A stretch of DNA of 64,000 nt from Schizochytrium sp. TIO01 (taxonomy: Eukaryota; Sar; Bigyra; Thraustochytrida; Thraustochytriidae): contig SMSO01000025.1 of the NCBI GenBank assembly GCA_004764695.1, positions 1,907,102 to 1,971,101 of the forward strand, written 5' to 3'. The notes beneath the pieces are model-generated. The model saw only the letters and a program-made list of their open reading frames with translations, searched no databases and was not told where the DNA came from. Position 1 is the first letter of the stretch. The number at the start of each line of letters is the position of its first letter. Below are positions 42,377 through 53,395 of the stretch, one piece after another. Both the position numbers and the translations under genes were made by a program.

Positions 42377-45160
42377 CTACCTTTTAAAAGGTTCCTCAGG
42401 CGTAGGTGCATTCGAAGACAAGCTGGTTGAAATTGACCCCGCAGACCTCTGTGAGAGGCGTTTGTATATTTCCTGAACACCTGAAGATCCGGGCAGAGAA
42501 GATGCGACCGAGGACGCGAGAGACCGGCGTTCTGATTTTCGTCGTCCTAATGATGCTCGCTTCGGAGTTTCTGAAAGATCAGGAGCTACATCAAGAAGAC
42601 GTCTCGTATTGCTCAGAAAATCTTCTTGAGTTAATGGTTCATTAGCGAAACCAAGACCAGATGATACCCAACGCTCGCAGAGGTCATTGTATGACCATAC
42701 ATCCGTATGGTTGGGCAGCAAAAATACGGGGTCTCGGATTGGCTCACCCTGAAGATCAACAAGATCGTCAGAATCAACACTCATGTCTTGCAAAAGCTCA
42801 GGATTAAGACGCAAGCTCATATATGGTACGATGGCATCCATTCGATTCTGTCTCTGCCATTCTGGCCAGGTAGACAACCACTCCTCGAATTGTTCCTCCG
42901 TTACAGCTAAAGCTTCTTCCCTTGCAGCATTGATTTTTTCCTTGCTAATAGAAACTGAATGAGGGAAAATCATCGCTTTTGATGATACAGGCAGGTCTAA
43001 AACGTCACGCAGTTCTATCTCAAAGCGGAGGTATGATGACACATCATCGACACCCCGATCCATTGAGTTGATATAGGCTTCAACATGTTTGTGGACAATG
43101 TTCAAGCGCATGATACGTCGGCCAAGAGTACGCAATTTCTCGCGGTTTCCACGAGCGTGTGCAATGGCAACAACAACCTGCATTTGCCCCAATGCCCAAA
43201 TAGGTTTGTCTGCGCATGCATCAACAGCATCAAGCATGCGAATGATAATTTCCTCCCGCGAGACAGGATCATTAATAATGATGTCAAGAACCTCTTTCAC
43301 GCGCTCTCTAAGAGCCGGGCGGTACTCTTCAGTAACATATTCTTTCGATTGTAAAAGCATGCTAAGGAACTGCAAGACCCCCCACACGTAAGCTTTATCA
43401 ATATGGGCACGCAATTCTTCGGCATTTACGCCAAATTCACGTGCGACGTCTTCAAGCGAGGAAAGTTCAAGGCGGTTAAAGAGAACTAGGACACCCTTGA
43501 TACTGCGCAATTGTTGAATGAGATCATCCGGAAGGTTTGTATCTGCAATATTTACAGCTAGTGGACGCTTGGGAGACCTCGCAATCGATTCAATGGGCAC
43601 ACTTTCTAATGATGTACACCCAGCAAGGTTGATTTCTCGTGTGCGGATTAACTGAATCGAAGGTGGAATGTATGTCAGTGATGAACACCCTTCAGCGTTC
43701 AAAGTATCTCCAACAGTGAGGTTCTCTGGCAGTGCCTCAAGTGCAGTGCAGTTAATCAAAATAAGATTGTCACGAATTGTAAGTCCGGCAGGAAGTTCCT
43801 TTAGATTGGTACACCCTGCTAAAACAAGGCTGCCATTGATTTTTTTCAAATTTGGTGGAAGGTACTCAATCTGGGTGCATGCTACTAAGTATATACTGCC
43901 AATAGTCTCTATATTTGCGGGGAGACCCACCAAACTATCATTGATGATACAGTTCAGTTGGCCTTTAACTTGCATGTCAGCTGGTAAAGTAAACGGCGTT
44001 GGGTTATCTAGTCGTAAGATAAGATCTCCATCAAACTTCATTCGTTCGCCAAAGGTTCGAATAGTAACCTTGGATATTACAGCATTGCCCTTTACATGAA
44101 GATCATCGGGCAAATCAATTGTAAAACGAGCATTGTCTTCGGAGACTCTTCCTGATTTAACTCCCATACTGTTACGGCTTGTAGTGTCGGCTGCGTCCTC
44201 TGATTGATGGTCAATTTCCTCTTCACCTCCTTCGCTTTCGTCATCAGGGAGATTGGAGATGTACTCTCGAACGATTGCAAGGTCACGAAGCGCACAAAAC
44301 CCTGGGGCTATTTGACCTGGGTATTTAGGCACCTCAATAATTGTGTCTGTTTGCACTGTAAACTTCGGAAAGTCTTCTCCGAGGTGCAGACGTAAAAACT
44401 TTTTGGGGGCATTGATGACCCTAAGGGAGTTAGATTCTGGATCCCATCCAATAATCGCCGAAGAAAGCTTGTCCTTGAGAGCAGAGTTCTCACCCAGCAT
44501 ATCAAGGGTTGATTGAATTTGCGTGGCGTGCATGGAGTGTTGGGTTCTGGCTTTGAGTTTTGTAGCAGCCCATTCGACTTCGTGTTCTACACAGCGGCCC
44601 GCATTGATAACGCCCAGGCCTAGGGGAGTTAAACATGCTATGGAGAGCGAGCCACATACAGCTGGACAGCAAACACAAACAAGAACACCACTAATGACCT
44701 GTGTAAAGCAATTGCAGCAGCGATTGTTTTCTGAGCAACGCTGTATCCGAGCAACACACGGCAGCCCTAATTCTCCTGGGAGAAAAATTGTGATTGGTAT
44801 CAAGACTGGTACAAGGACTCCAAACAAGACTATGTACATGATACCCTCAATAAATCGTACCCATATGGTCTCAGGTCTGCACCAGTGGTCAATTTGCCAT
44901 GGTCTATAGCACCAAATGGGCGTACAGAGGAGACTCTTGGGTGCTATACCTTCAAGAAAATATGGTTTCCAGTCCTCAGCGTCATATCTCATGCCACAAC
45001 ATTTCCCTAAATACACACTCGCAGGCACCGTATGCCTCGAGGCTAGCCGCCTTGCCTCTTTCACAAAGGCGGGATGTTCACCATCCTGACGAAGCCAAGA
45101 GTTGAGCCATTCCTCGTGTGCATGGTGATCGAGGATTTCTTCAAAAGAAGGGTGAGACAT
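42377..45160 (-). CDS. LRR-NEL-type E3 ubiquitin ligase candidate, membrane-bound (copy A)
   Basis: 927 residues from the ATG at 45160. The N-terminal 200 residues are Cys-rich with two hydrophobic spans near 103-128 and 153-187. A linker with an acidic stretch (about 305-325) follows. Leucine-rich repeats of 21 residues cover about 376-520, with the pattern LVLAGCTNLKELPAGLTI. Residues 563-790 match the bacterial NEL ubiquitin-ligase domain in order: an all-helical block, the Cys649-Ala-Asp651 motif in DACADKPIWALGQMQ, the LGRRIMRL segment, DVSSYLRFEIELRDVLDLP, and a Trp-rich end (WLSTWPEWQRQNR). After NEL, residues 802-850 have a U-box-like pattern (GEPIRDPVFLLP...WSYNDLCERW). The tail is Ser/Arg-rich. 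Known NEL enzymes use the Cys to form a ubiquitin thioester. Activity here is inferred from motif order. It is a paralogue of the genes at 47952 and 57417. Confidence 0.82.
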   Translation of the reverse strand: MSHPSFEEILDHHAHEEWLNSWLRQDGEHPAFVKEARRLASRHTVPASVYLGKCCGMRYDAEDWKPYFLEGIAPKSLLCTPIWCYRPWQIDHWCRPETIWVRFIEGIMYIVLFGVLVPVLIPITIFLPGELGLPCVARIQRCSENNRCCNCFTQVISGVLVCVCCPAVCGSLSIACLTPLGLGVINAGRCVEHEVEWAATKLKARTQHSMHATQIQSTLDMLGENSALKDKLSSAIIGWDPESNSLRVINAPKKFLRLHLGEDFPKFTVQTDTIIEVPKYPGQIAPGFCALRDLAIVREYISNLPDDESEGGEEEIDHQSEDAADTTSRNSMGVKSGRVSEDNARFTIDLPDDLHVKGNAVISKVTIRTFGERMKFDGDLILRLDNPTPFTLPADMQVKGQLNCIINDSLVGLPANIETIGSIYLVACTQIEYLPPNLKKINGSLVLAGCTNLKELPAGLTIRDNLILINCTALEALPENLTVGDTLNAEGCSSLTYIPPSIQLIRTREINLAGCTSLESVPIESIARSPKRPLAVNIADTNLPDDLIQQLRSIKGVLVLFNRLELSSLEDVAREFGVNAEELRAHIDKAYVWGVLQFLSMLLQSKEYVTEEYRPALRERVKEVLDIIINDPVSREEIIIRMLDAVDACADKPIWALGQMQVVVAIAHARGNREKLRTLGRRIMRLNIVHKHVEAYINSMDRGVDDVSSYLRFEIELRDVLDLPVSSKAMIFPHSVSISKEKINAAREEALAVTEEQFEEWLSTWPEWQRQNRMDAIVPYMSLRLNPELLQDMSVDSDDLVDLQGEPIRDPVFLLPNHTDVWSYNDLCERWVSSGLGFANEPLTQEDFLSNTRRLLDVAPDLSETPKRASLGRRKSERRSLASSVASSLPGSSGVQEIYKRLSQRSAGSISTSLSSNAPTPEEPFKR

Positions 45161-47951
45161 AGTTTTGAAAAAATCTTTCTTCTGTCCGGCACAGCAGCGA
45201 CTTCACCGAGGCTGCCAGCCAAGGCAAGACTCTTTCAAAGACGGGGTTTGGCGTTGCCACCCAGCCTGAAGAGCTGTCAAGCTTCAATGGAATTTATTTT
45301 GGCTGTTTGCAAGGTCCCTCGCTCGCCCCCTTTTCATTCTTTCCATTACTTCAGGTAGTCAAATTTTTTATTTTTTTTTTAAAATAAAATTGAGGATTGG
45401 CATAAGGTTAAATAATTCCATTGTAGCGTTTCAATTATTCATAATGATTTCTTTTCTTTTAAATTTGTTTTCGTCATTCGTTTATCGATGACTCATTGGT
45501 ATACTAAGGTTAATGACGGAGCCAGTCTTTTCCTGGGCTCCTCGCGTATTCAGCTGTGAAGAAAACTGGAATGAGACTGCGTCGAACTCACAAACACCGG
45601 TAAGTTCTTGCAATTGGCCGTGCGGAGAACGATGTTCCTACGTAGACATGTGCAGGAGGACACCGAAATCGCGGGGAGGGAGGAACTATGAAAGCTGTAT
45701 TGGCCAAAATTAAAAATTGTCAGCAGCTGTGCTGGAAAACGATTCTCGGCACGTGCAACAGGGGTATCCAGCACAAGCCTATATCATCAGAGGCTAATTA
45801 CAATATTCGCCTCCTTTGCAGAGATAACTCGGAGGTATGAATGTATAACTGCTTGACGGAATACGAGAGAGATCTTGCAGTTGAATCAGTTGAATAGATG
45901 CTAATAGATAATTTTAGCGCTCACTAAAGAGAGAAGTTCTCCCGACTTTCGTGCCTTATATGCAAAAGTGCTTTACTTCAAAAGAGAGCACGCAAAATCG
46001 AGAAGCGCTGCCAACGATGACCAATCGCGGGCTTTTCTTCATGCATATCTAAGTTGGTAACCTGTCGATTTTCGTTGGCGCACTTGTTGTGTACCTTCTG
46101 CCTATTTTGTACACGAGTTACGGCGGTGTGGCGTGGCTTCAACGTTGCCGGTTTCAACATAGGAGTCTATGAGCGATTGATTAGGTTTCTCCGATAAATC
46201 GAGACGCAACTCGAAGTAGAGAAAATGGACTGGAGCTTTGCATCATGTTTTGTTTTGACCTGTGGGTTCGCATCAAGGAACGAGGTCGCAGCGCTAGTAG
46301 CGAAAGGGTCTGCAAAGACGATGTACACACCCAAGTTTCGGTAATGGCTCGGAGACTCGGGCTCAAAGTCACACTACTACAGTGCTGAGTTTTCATTAAA
46401 GTGCGAACTGCATGCAAGTAATGATGAAAGTAATGAATATACGAAGGCAAGACCTGCAACATCTGAAAGGCTCACATTTTCCTGAGTGTGGTGGCAATGT
46501 ATTGCAAGGAGAGACGTATTTACCAATGTAAGCTTCTTGGCGGTCCAACAGTATTATTAAATACTTGGCTTGGAAGCTTTAGAGTTTATTGAAGGGAGAA
46601 TGCTTAATGCTATGAATAGTACCACCTAGCTAGAATTAAGTCAAGAATAGGAGATGCATGAAGTCCAGATTAGTGCTCAAGCACTCTCCATGGGCTCCCC
46701 AGTGCTGCTGTGAACAAGCATGATTCGGCAAAGGGTTCATGCCGAATGAAAGTTTTGGCTAGTAGGGGTAATGTGCCAATGGAGATTGAATCATGGAATA
46801 CATAGGGTGAAAATGTACACATGGGTGAAAGTGAGTGGTGGTGCAAACATCTTATGCCAACATCTTATTATATTATGTAAGGTCACTGGCTTGGAGCAAT
46901 GTTCGAGTATCTCATGCGACAACGCAATATAAAAAGTACGCAGGGTTCACCACTCCCTGTGTAGACACTTTCCATGTTCATCTGCGGAAATGAACTCAAT
47001 TTCCTGACCAAAGTACAAACAATCTTGTCATCTCTGATCTTCGCCCCTGAGGATACTGATAATTACATTCATCATAGTAGTCGATATTGAGGTTTGTAGT
47101 AGCCCAATACCTTCCAGCTTCTAAGACTAATCTAGCTCTGTCCCTGCTTTCAATGGTTGTTTCGAATCTTCTCTCCTGCAAATGCGCCACCACCATGCAA
47201 TGAATGATTCTAGGCCTAACACCTGAGCTATATAGTACTAGTCGCTTTACTTCTACTACTCTGTATCTAGAATAGCTTTTGCTGCTTGCTGGACGATAGC
47301 TTTAGCCCTGTAGTCCTGCAAGCCCGGCGGCGCTGGGCACTCTTCAGCCTGCTAGGACCCCCCCCCCCCCCCCCCCTCTCGCTATCCGTCTTCATTGTTC
47401 ACGTGTTTTCCTGCACGTGCGTTTCCCCCTTTTCACTTACTGGCTGCACGTGCTGAAGGAATGGCGAGATGCAGTGGCTCTTCGTAGGGTGGTAAAAAGT
47501 CGAGCGACTGATTTTCGAACTTTGAGCAACAGGGGTTTTCAAGAGGGGGGAAATGGCCATCAAAAACGGGAAATAGGTTTAGTTATACTACGGTTGAGAG
47601 GAAGAAGCCCTGTACATACGATAAGAGACGGGGTTGTACGTATCGAGGGCTAATCATCACAATCAGGGTTCGCTCCCCATGCCAGAGGCGATGGCGAGGA
47701 TACTTCTACTGTTACTTCTACGGTGCAGAGCTATTATTCAGGGTGGCGGCTTCTGCAAATGCACGCCGTGATATCTCCAAGCAGGGAAGAAAGCAAACGG
47801 CCTCAATCATCAAGGCTTTCATGGACTCAATCAGGTGAGTCAGAGTCCATGATAAGAAGTTAATGATGGACCCAGTTAAAACAAGGCCTCGGCCAGTCTC
47901 AAGGCGTTTGCGAACTGCTGTTGATACGTTGTGATAGTAATGTCTTTTCAG
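45161..47951. other. Intergenic region between the two minus-strand NEL genes
   Basis: This 2.8-kb spacer has only short open frames. A run of 19 C lies at 47358-47376. Frames at 45513-45713 (+), 46181-46462 (-) and 47417-47653 (+) are motif-free. The start of copy A is at its left end and the 3' end of copy B at its right. Confidence 0.6.
47358..47376. repeat. Homopolymer C run (19 bases)
   Basis: A tract of 19 C (G on the other strand) in otherwise ordinary intergenic DNA. It may be G-quadruplex prone or an assembly-sensitive site. Confidence 0.95.
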
Positions 47952-50900
47952 TCATCGCTCGAAATCATTTTCAGGAATGGGCGCAGTGTTGGTGCTGGCA
48001 GAAAACCTAATAGGATATCGACCAGAGGATACCCGTGGATGTTGCTGGGATACACGACGAGAACCTTCGGGTCTTCTTTCTACTGATCCCCGAGTCATAA
48101 ATTGTGGTGTTGAAGAGGAAATTCTCTTCATATATACATCGTGACTTGGCGAAACCATATTGTTGGTTTTAAATGTCCGGGAGCTGCTATGGCGAGAGCT
48201 ACTCTGCCTGGAGTTGTTATTCTGTTCAAAAGTCCTTGCAGCCTCAATTGAGTCTTCTTGAGCAGCAACTTCAAGGTCAAGGTCAGCTTCGTTGTTGTGC
48301 AGTATGTCTTCTTTAAAATGAGGCTGCATTCGAGATTCTTGACGCTTACGACTACGGCGCAAACGCTGAATAAAGCTTCCCTCACGAACACCAACACCAC
48401 TTGTAGCTTCTTCTTCGTCGTCAGAATCCTCCTCGATCTCTTCCGGGATCACAGCTACTTTAGATTGTGCAAGTGATGTCGACACTCTTCGTTGGCGACG
48501 AAGAGATTCGCGGCGGCCTAGTGAAGCGCGCTGCGGCGTTTCCAAGGTGGTTGGTTTTGTGTCAAGAAGGCGGTGAAGATGGCTGAAAAAGTCTTCCTTT
48601 GAGACAGCCATGTTGTTAAAATCAAGCCCAGTGGAGACCCATCGCTCACAAAGATCATTGTAGGACCATACATTACTATGGTCGGGTAAGAGGAAGACTG
48701 GATCAGTCATCGGCTCGCCCTTCAGATCTGTAAGGTCTGTTGGATCGACATTTGGGAGCTCAAAGAGCAAGGTTTCATGGCGTTGCAAGTCCAGATAGGG
48801 AACAACGGCCTCCATGCGTTCCTGTCGCTGCCACTCAGGCCAGGTAGCAAGCCACGCTTCAAACCGCTTCTCTCCGATGGCAAGTGCATCACGTTTAGCA
48901 GCCAAAATAACAGGAGCTGGGATTGGGACATGACGTGCATAGATCATAGCTTTAGACGACACAGGTAGGTCTAGCGCATCGCGCAGTTCAATCTCAAACC
49001 GCAGATACACACAGACATCGTCTACATCGCGCTCCTGTTCATTGATGAAGCGGTTAACATGCTCGTGGACGACACTGAGGCGCATAATCCCACGACCAAG
49101 CTTGCGAAGCTTAGCGCGATCCCCTCGCGCGTGTGCGACTGCTGCGACTACTTGCATCTGCCCTAGTGCCCAAATAGGTTTGTCAGCACACGCATCAACG
49201 GCGTCAAGCATTCGCAAAACGAGTTCCTGTCTAGCTACAGGGTCAGTCATGATAAGTTGCAAGACCTCGTGCACCCTATTTTTCAGGTCTGGTCGTATTT
49301 TCTCGTCTTTGTACTCTTGTGAAGACAGGAGCATAGACAAGAACTGCAAAACTCCGCGTAAATAAGCAGGGTCGATGTAAGGCTCTAGGTCTGACGCCTG
49401 GATATTGAACTCTCGGGCGACGTCGAAGAGGGAGCTCAGCTTAACTTCTCCATCACTCTCATTGTTTGCACCTAACTGGCGCAAAAGCTCGCTTTCATTG
49501 CCTAGAAAGATTGTCACATTTGCGGCTGCGCCTATGGAACGGAGTGCATCAAGCTGGCTTCCAACGAGACTAGTGTTTTGAAGATTGATCAGTAGCCTCT
49601 CAGATCGTGGAGCCTCGAGGGGCGTAATAGGAAGCGAAAAAAGGTTCACACAGTTGCTAAAATCTAAGAGGTTACCACGCAGCACCAAGCTATCGGATAT
49701 ATACCTGAGCTCTGTACAATCGGTAGCAATAAGGTCTCCGTTCACAGTAAGGTTTCGCGGCAGGCACTGCAGAGAAACACATCCGCGAAGAAAAAGGCTT
49801 CCATCGACAGTTAGATTATCCGGGAGAGACACCAAACTTGAGCAACCATCTAATATTAGATCGCCCTGAATTAGAGAAAGTGTTTCTGGCAACGATGCAA
49901 GGGATATGCAGGTATGAAGGTTCAAAGATCCAGTGCTTGTCCAGTCAGGCAAGCTTCTTAGCTGAGTGCACTCCTGCAAGAAAACTTGTCCATCAACGAT
50001 GAGGTCATTAGGTAGATTCTCAATCAAGCCGTCCGTATCTATAACGCAAAGGCTTCCTAATTTCATCTTCGATCCCCATCGAAGAACCTGGACATTGTAC
50101 AGAAACAAACAACCTCTAATTTTCAAGTCATCTGGCATGATCAAAAGAGAGGAAAGCCCTTCTTTGTTATTATCCATCTCACCTGCATCCAATGCTGGAA
50201 CTGAGGCAAATGCCATGTCACCCTCAACTTGAATACCAGACGGGAGCTGCTCAGGCAGCTTGAGGTCCTCTGTACTAAGTCTAACTTGCTCAACAAGAAT
50301 TAGTAAATCGCTACTGACTACACGTAGCTTCGGAATTTTCGAGCCAAGTCGCAATTGCAACGGGGTGTTTGGGGTCATGCGAATGCTCAATGTAGAGCTT
50401 TCTTCCTGCCATTTTAGCCATTCTACTGGAGAACGTCTCAATGAGTCCCTGACATCTTCACTCTTAATCTCACCAATTGCTTTGGAGTATTCATGGCTGT
50501 GAAGACAACGAATGCACTGTGTCCGACACGGAATATTATTTATACATGTGCGTGAGGTGTGGGAACACGCAGCAGCAATGCTACTAGGGCTACACGCGCT
50601 AAAAGTTGCTGCAATCTTGTTCCCAAGACCTTGACCGCAGGTCACTGTGCACTCATGGCAAGAAGCTGCGCATAATGTACAAGAGCGACGTTTGCACGAC
50701 TCTACCAGAACGTCACGAGTAGCAACACAGCCACGCTGTATATCAGTACTGTGTGACTGCACTGGTTTAGCTGCTACAACGAGCAGCGGTCCAATAAGAG
50801 CCAAAGGTACCAGGGTCATACCCACAAACCCATACATACCATAGGTAAGAGCAACCGTCCAAGAGCCCCCAAACTCACATTCGTGTTCGTCCTCCTCACT

Positions 50901-51317
50901 GCAGGGCCGACTGCATGTGAACGAATCATAGCTATCATAAGTGGGCTCTAAACTGGTACAATAGGCACAAACCGCGCAAGGCATGCACTCGAGGAAGGCT
51001 TGCGCGTACATGAGTCCAGAGAGTCCTCCTAAACAGCAGTATTGTACACCACGCTCTTCATCAAATGCCTTCAGGTCCACAAGTCCTTGGCAAACCAGAA
51101 GCCCTGCAATGATGGAGCCGCTATCCACCTCGTCAGAGAGGACCAGAGGCACCATATTGTTGCAGCACCTGCCAACGCAGCTTTGGCGAGCCTCCAAAGT
51201 GGTTTCCCGTGACACAGCCTCATAGAGTGACCTGCTCACAAGCTCAGCTGCCTGCGAACACGCGTGAGGGCTGGCCCGCGACGCCTCAACTCGCGTGGGA
51301 GCCGCTGAGGCAGCCAT
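47952..51317 (-). CDS. LRR-NEL-type E3 ubiquitin ligase candidate with Cys-rich membrane N-terminus (copy B)
   Basis: I start at the ATG at 51317 (1121 residues); the open frame upstream begins only with GTG. Residues 50-270 are very rich in Cys, with a hydrophobic span at about 155-184 and a second Cys cluster (about 209-271, e.g. CKRRSCTLCAASCHEC). The 21-residue repeats run from about 400 to 565 (LPDNLTVDGSLFLRGC). NEL follows at about 627-860, with Cys710-Ala-Asp712 in DACADKPIWALGQM, LGRGIMRL, DVCVYLRFEIELRDALDLP and WLATWPEWQRQER. The U-box-like segment is at 866-913 (GEPMTDPVFLLP...WSYNDLCERW). The final 200 residues are Ser/Arg/Glu-rich. NEL and U-box-like parts are very close to copy A, while the N-terminal halves differ. 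It sits in tandem with copy A, same strand, 2.8 kb apart, which suggests duplication. Activity is not shown. Confidence 0.82.
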   Translation of the reverse strand: MAASAAPTRVEASRASPHACSQAAELVSRSLYEAVSRETTLEARQSCVGRCCNNMVPLVLSDEVDSGSIIAGLLVCQGLVDLKAFDEERGVQYCCLGGLSGLMYAQAFLECMPCAVCAYCTSLEPTYDSYDSFTCSRPCSEEDEHECEFGGSWTVALTYGMYGFVGMTLVPLALIGPLLVVAAKPVQSHSTDIQRGCVATRDVLVESCKRRSCTLCAASCHECTVTCGQGLGNKIAATFSACSPSSIAAACSHTSRTCINNIPCRTQCIRCLHSHEYSKAIGEIKSEDVRDSLRRSPVEWLKWQEESSTLSIRMTPNTPLQLRLGSKIPKLRVVSSDLLILVEQVRLSTEDLKLPEQLPSGIQVEGDMAFASVPALDAGEMDNNKEGLSSLLIMPDDLKIRGCLFLYNVQVLRWGSKMKLGSLCVIDTDGLIENLPNDLIVDGQVFLQECTQLRSLPDWTSTGSLNLHTCISLASLPETLSLIQGDLILDGCSSLVSLPDNLTVDGSLFLRGCVSLQCLPRNLTVNGDLIATDCTELRYISDSLVLRGNLLDFSNCVNLFSLPITPLEAPRSERLLINLQNTSLVGSQLDALRSIGAAANVTIFLGNESELLRQLGANNESDGEVKLSSLFDVAREFNIQASDLEPYIDPAYLRGVLQFLSMLLSSQEYKDEKIRPDLKNRVHEVLQLIMTDPVARQELVLRMLDAVDACADKPIWALGQMQVVAAVAHARGDRAKLRKLGRGIMRLSVVHEHVNRFINEQERDVDDVCVYLRFEIELRDALDLPVSSKAMIYARHVPIPAPVILAAKRDALAIGEKRFEAWLATWPEWQRQERMEAVVPYLDLQRHETLLFELPNVDPTDLTDLKGEPMTDPVFLLPDHSNVWSYNDLCERWVSTGLDFNNMAVSKEDFFSHLHRLLDTKPTTLETPQRASLGRRESLRRQRRVSTSLAQSKVAVIPEEIEEDSDDEEEATSGVGVREGSFIQRLRRSRKRQESRMQPHFKEDILHNNEADLDLEVAAQEDSIEAARTFEQNNNSRQSSSRHSSSRTFKTNNMVSPSHDVYMKRISSSTPQFMTRGSVERRPEGSRRVSQQHPRVSSGRYPIRFSASTNTAPIPENDFER

Positions 51318-53395
51318 TTTTCTAGGTATGTGGTGTGATCTTGGTGATCTCACGTATACATCTATCTAATCTATGAATGGGAGGTTGTATGAGGAATATG
51401 TGAAAGAAACCAGACGTGGCGGCGAAGGAGCGGCACGTGCAAACTTCGAAGAGCAAAAGTAGAGCTCCTTGAGGATTTACGAAAGACGACCAGCTTCTGC
51501 TTAGCCAGCTCGCTACCTGGTTGACTGACTGCGTGCCTAGCTGACCTGCTGGATGTGAAAGGGTGATCCCAGACAAAGCGCGCCAGCTTAGTCGAGAAGG
51601 AGGAATGAAGGAGGGGATTGATTGATTGATCAATATGTATAATAAGGCTCTCTATCTGCTAATTTTCACTTTATTCCTACTTTTTCCCCTATTTTATTCA
51701 GTATAAGGGCACTTTTTTAATTTCGCTGAATAGCAATCATGACTAGGAAGTGTTAGTATCAGTAGAAATAATTAGGTATCTCCCAAAGTTTGGTGGTGGA
51801 AATGATCATGCGAAAGACTTTCTATTCAGCTGTTCACGAGTTGCAAGAGGGCCCTGATCGTAATCACGATCGACACACAGCAGGTACTGGTCGTGAACCT
51901 TTCCTCGGCATGTCTCGATATGATTTCTGCGTTGGATAAATGTGTGCAACATATTGCTTCTGCAAATTGTGTTCTTCTTCAAGGTCATCAACTCTTTCAG
52001 TACAACGATCCATGAATGATGAATTTGCACAAGCTATCAAGCACTGCCATTAAGATGTAGTTAGTTACTTTTATAGGTATTCAAGCATTCACAAGACGAA
52101 GATGTAGTACAGAAGAAACCCATCTGTGCATCGAAAGTTGCAACCTTTAAGACTGGGCTTTGCCCTACATGGAGGCAAAACTCTGCACTGGCACGAGGTG
52201 GTAACTCCCGCGCCCACATCATAAGAGGCCACAGATACTACGTAAGCCCACTCTGGGAGTCCGCTCAATCTTCACGCCCCCCTCCTCCGCGAGTTCGGAG
52301 CTCTCGATTGATGACACGGACCTCCAAATCGCATAGCATCAAAGGCTCTGGTTCCCATAGCTTTTACCTTCCAATAGGCAGGTAGATACTACTAAGCATT
52401 TAGTAAAAGTTATAAATCAGAAATAACAAAATCAGTAAATAACAATTAAAAAAAGCAGCCACTGAGAGTTATTCATCTGTCAATCAGGTCTTGACAAGTA
52501 TCATTTCATCGTTGAGATCTTCAGGTGAGCCTTCAGTTTATACTTCGTAAAGCGGGCTAAATGAGGGATGGCGTGTGGCACCATTCAGGATCATGGTCGT
52601 CAGCACCCCCGAAGAATTCTAGTTTTAATTAAAAAAACTGGAAAAAATCTGATTAGTAAATACTACGATAGGAAGTACCGAAATAAGCTAGGAATTACCT
52701 ATACCAGCATAGGATATCCGCACGTGCACGATAGTATTGAGCACTGCTAAGCTAGTCCTAGTGCTCAGACATGATAGTGCACGTAGAAAGGTAATAAACT
52801 GCAATCTACTGCTACTACTACTTGCCAGCGAGCCTGCAGTCATGCATTGAGCTATGGCTAGAGGGGCCTGCGAATCTCCCAAACTTGAACTTAGTCGTCA
52901 GGTTTTCTCTTTTCGAAGAGCAACATATTTTGCTGTGCTAATTTGTTAATGTATTGTCAAACACGCACCCTGACTGAACCGCTATGGTGCGCACGTGAAT
53001 TTATCACACGAGCAAAAAACTGCATTATCAGGGCAGCAAGAGCTTGAATACGGCCAAACAATGTCGTTATAACCCAATGGAGAAGCCGAGGCTCCTTTAA
53101 ACCTCAACGCACTTAATTAATATGAATACAATGCCTCAAACTATATCCCGGATTTCCGTTTTTAAAAAAAGTTTGTATGTGCACGTTAGAAATTAGTTAA
53201 CCTTTGAGAACCCCTTTTAGCCAAAACTTTGGGCAGAACAGGATTAGATTTCGCAGGTCGAATATCAAATCAAACACTAGAGTCAGAACTCCACCACTGA
53301 GATCTGAGAGAATGAACTTCCTTCGTGCGGCAGGCACCTAGGCCGGCCTGCCCATCAGAGCCATTAGAAGGTTGAGTATTCGTACTGCTAGCTCG
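51318..53395. other. Intergenic, no gene recognised
   Basis: Includes the 5' flank of copy B. A short GATT run is at about 51617-51630. Several direct short tracts of TAGC, ACTA and AGTA type occur, without genes. Frames of 60-75 codons at 51806-52030 (-) and 52568-52750 (+) have no motifs. Confidence 0.55.

Noticed and set aside
50650-51240. PLAC8 or similar Cys-rich domain in copy B N-terminus
   Set aside because: Cys content fits, but the spacing and conserved blocks of that family are not evident.
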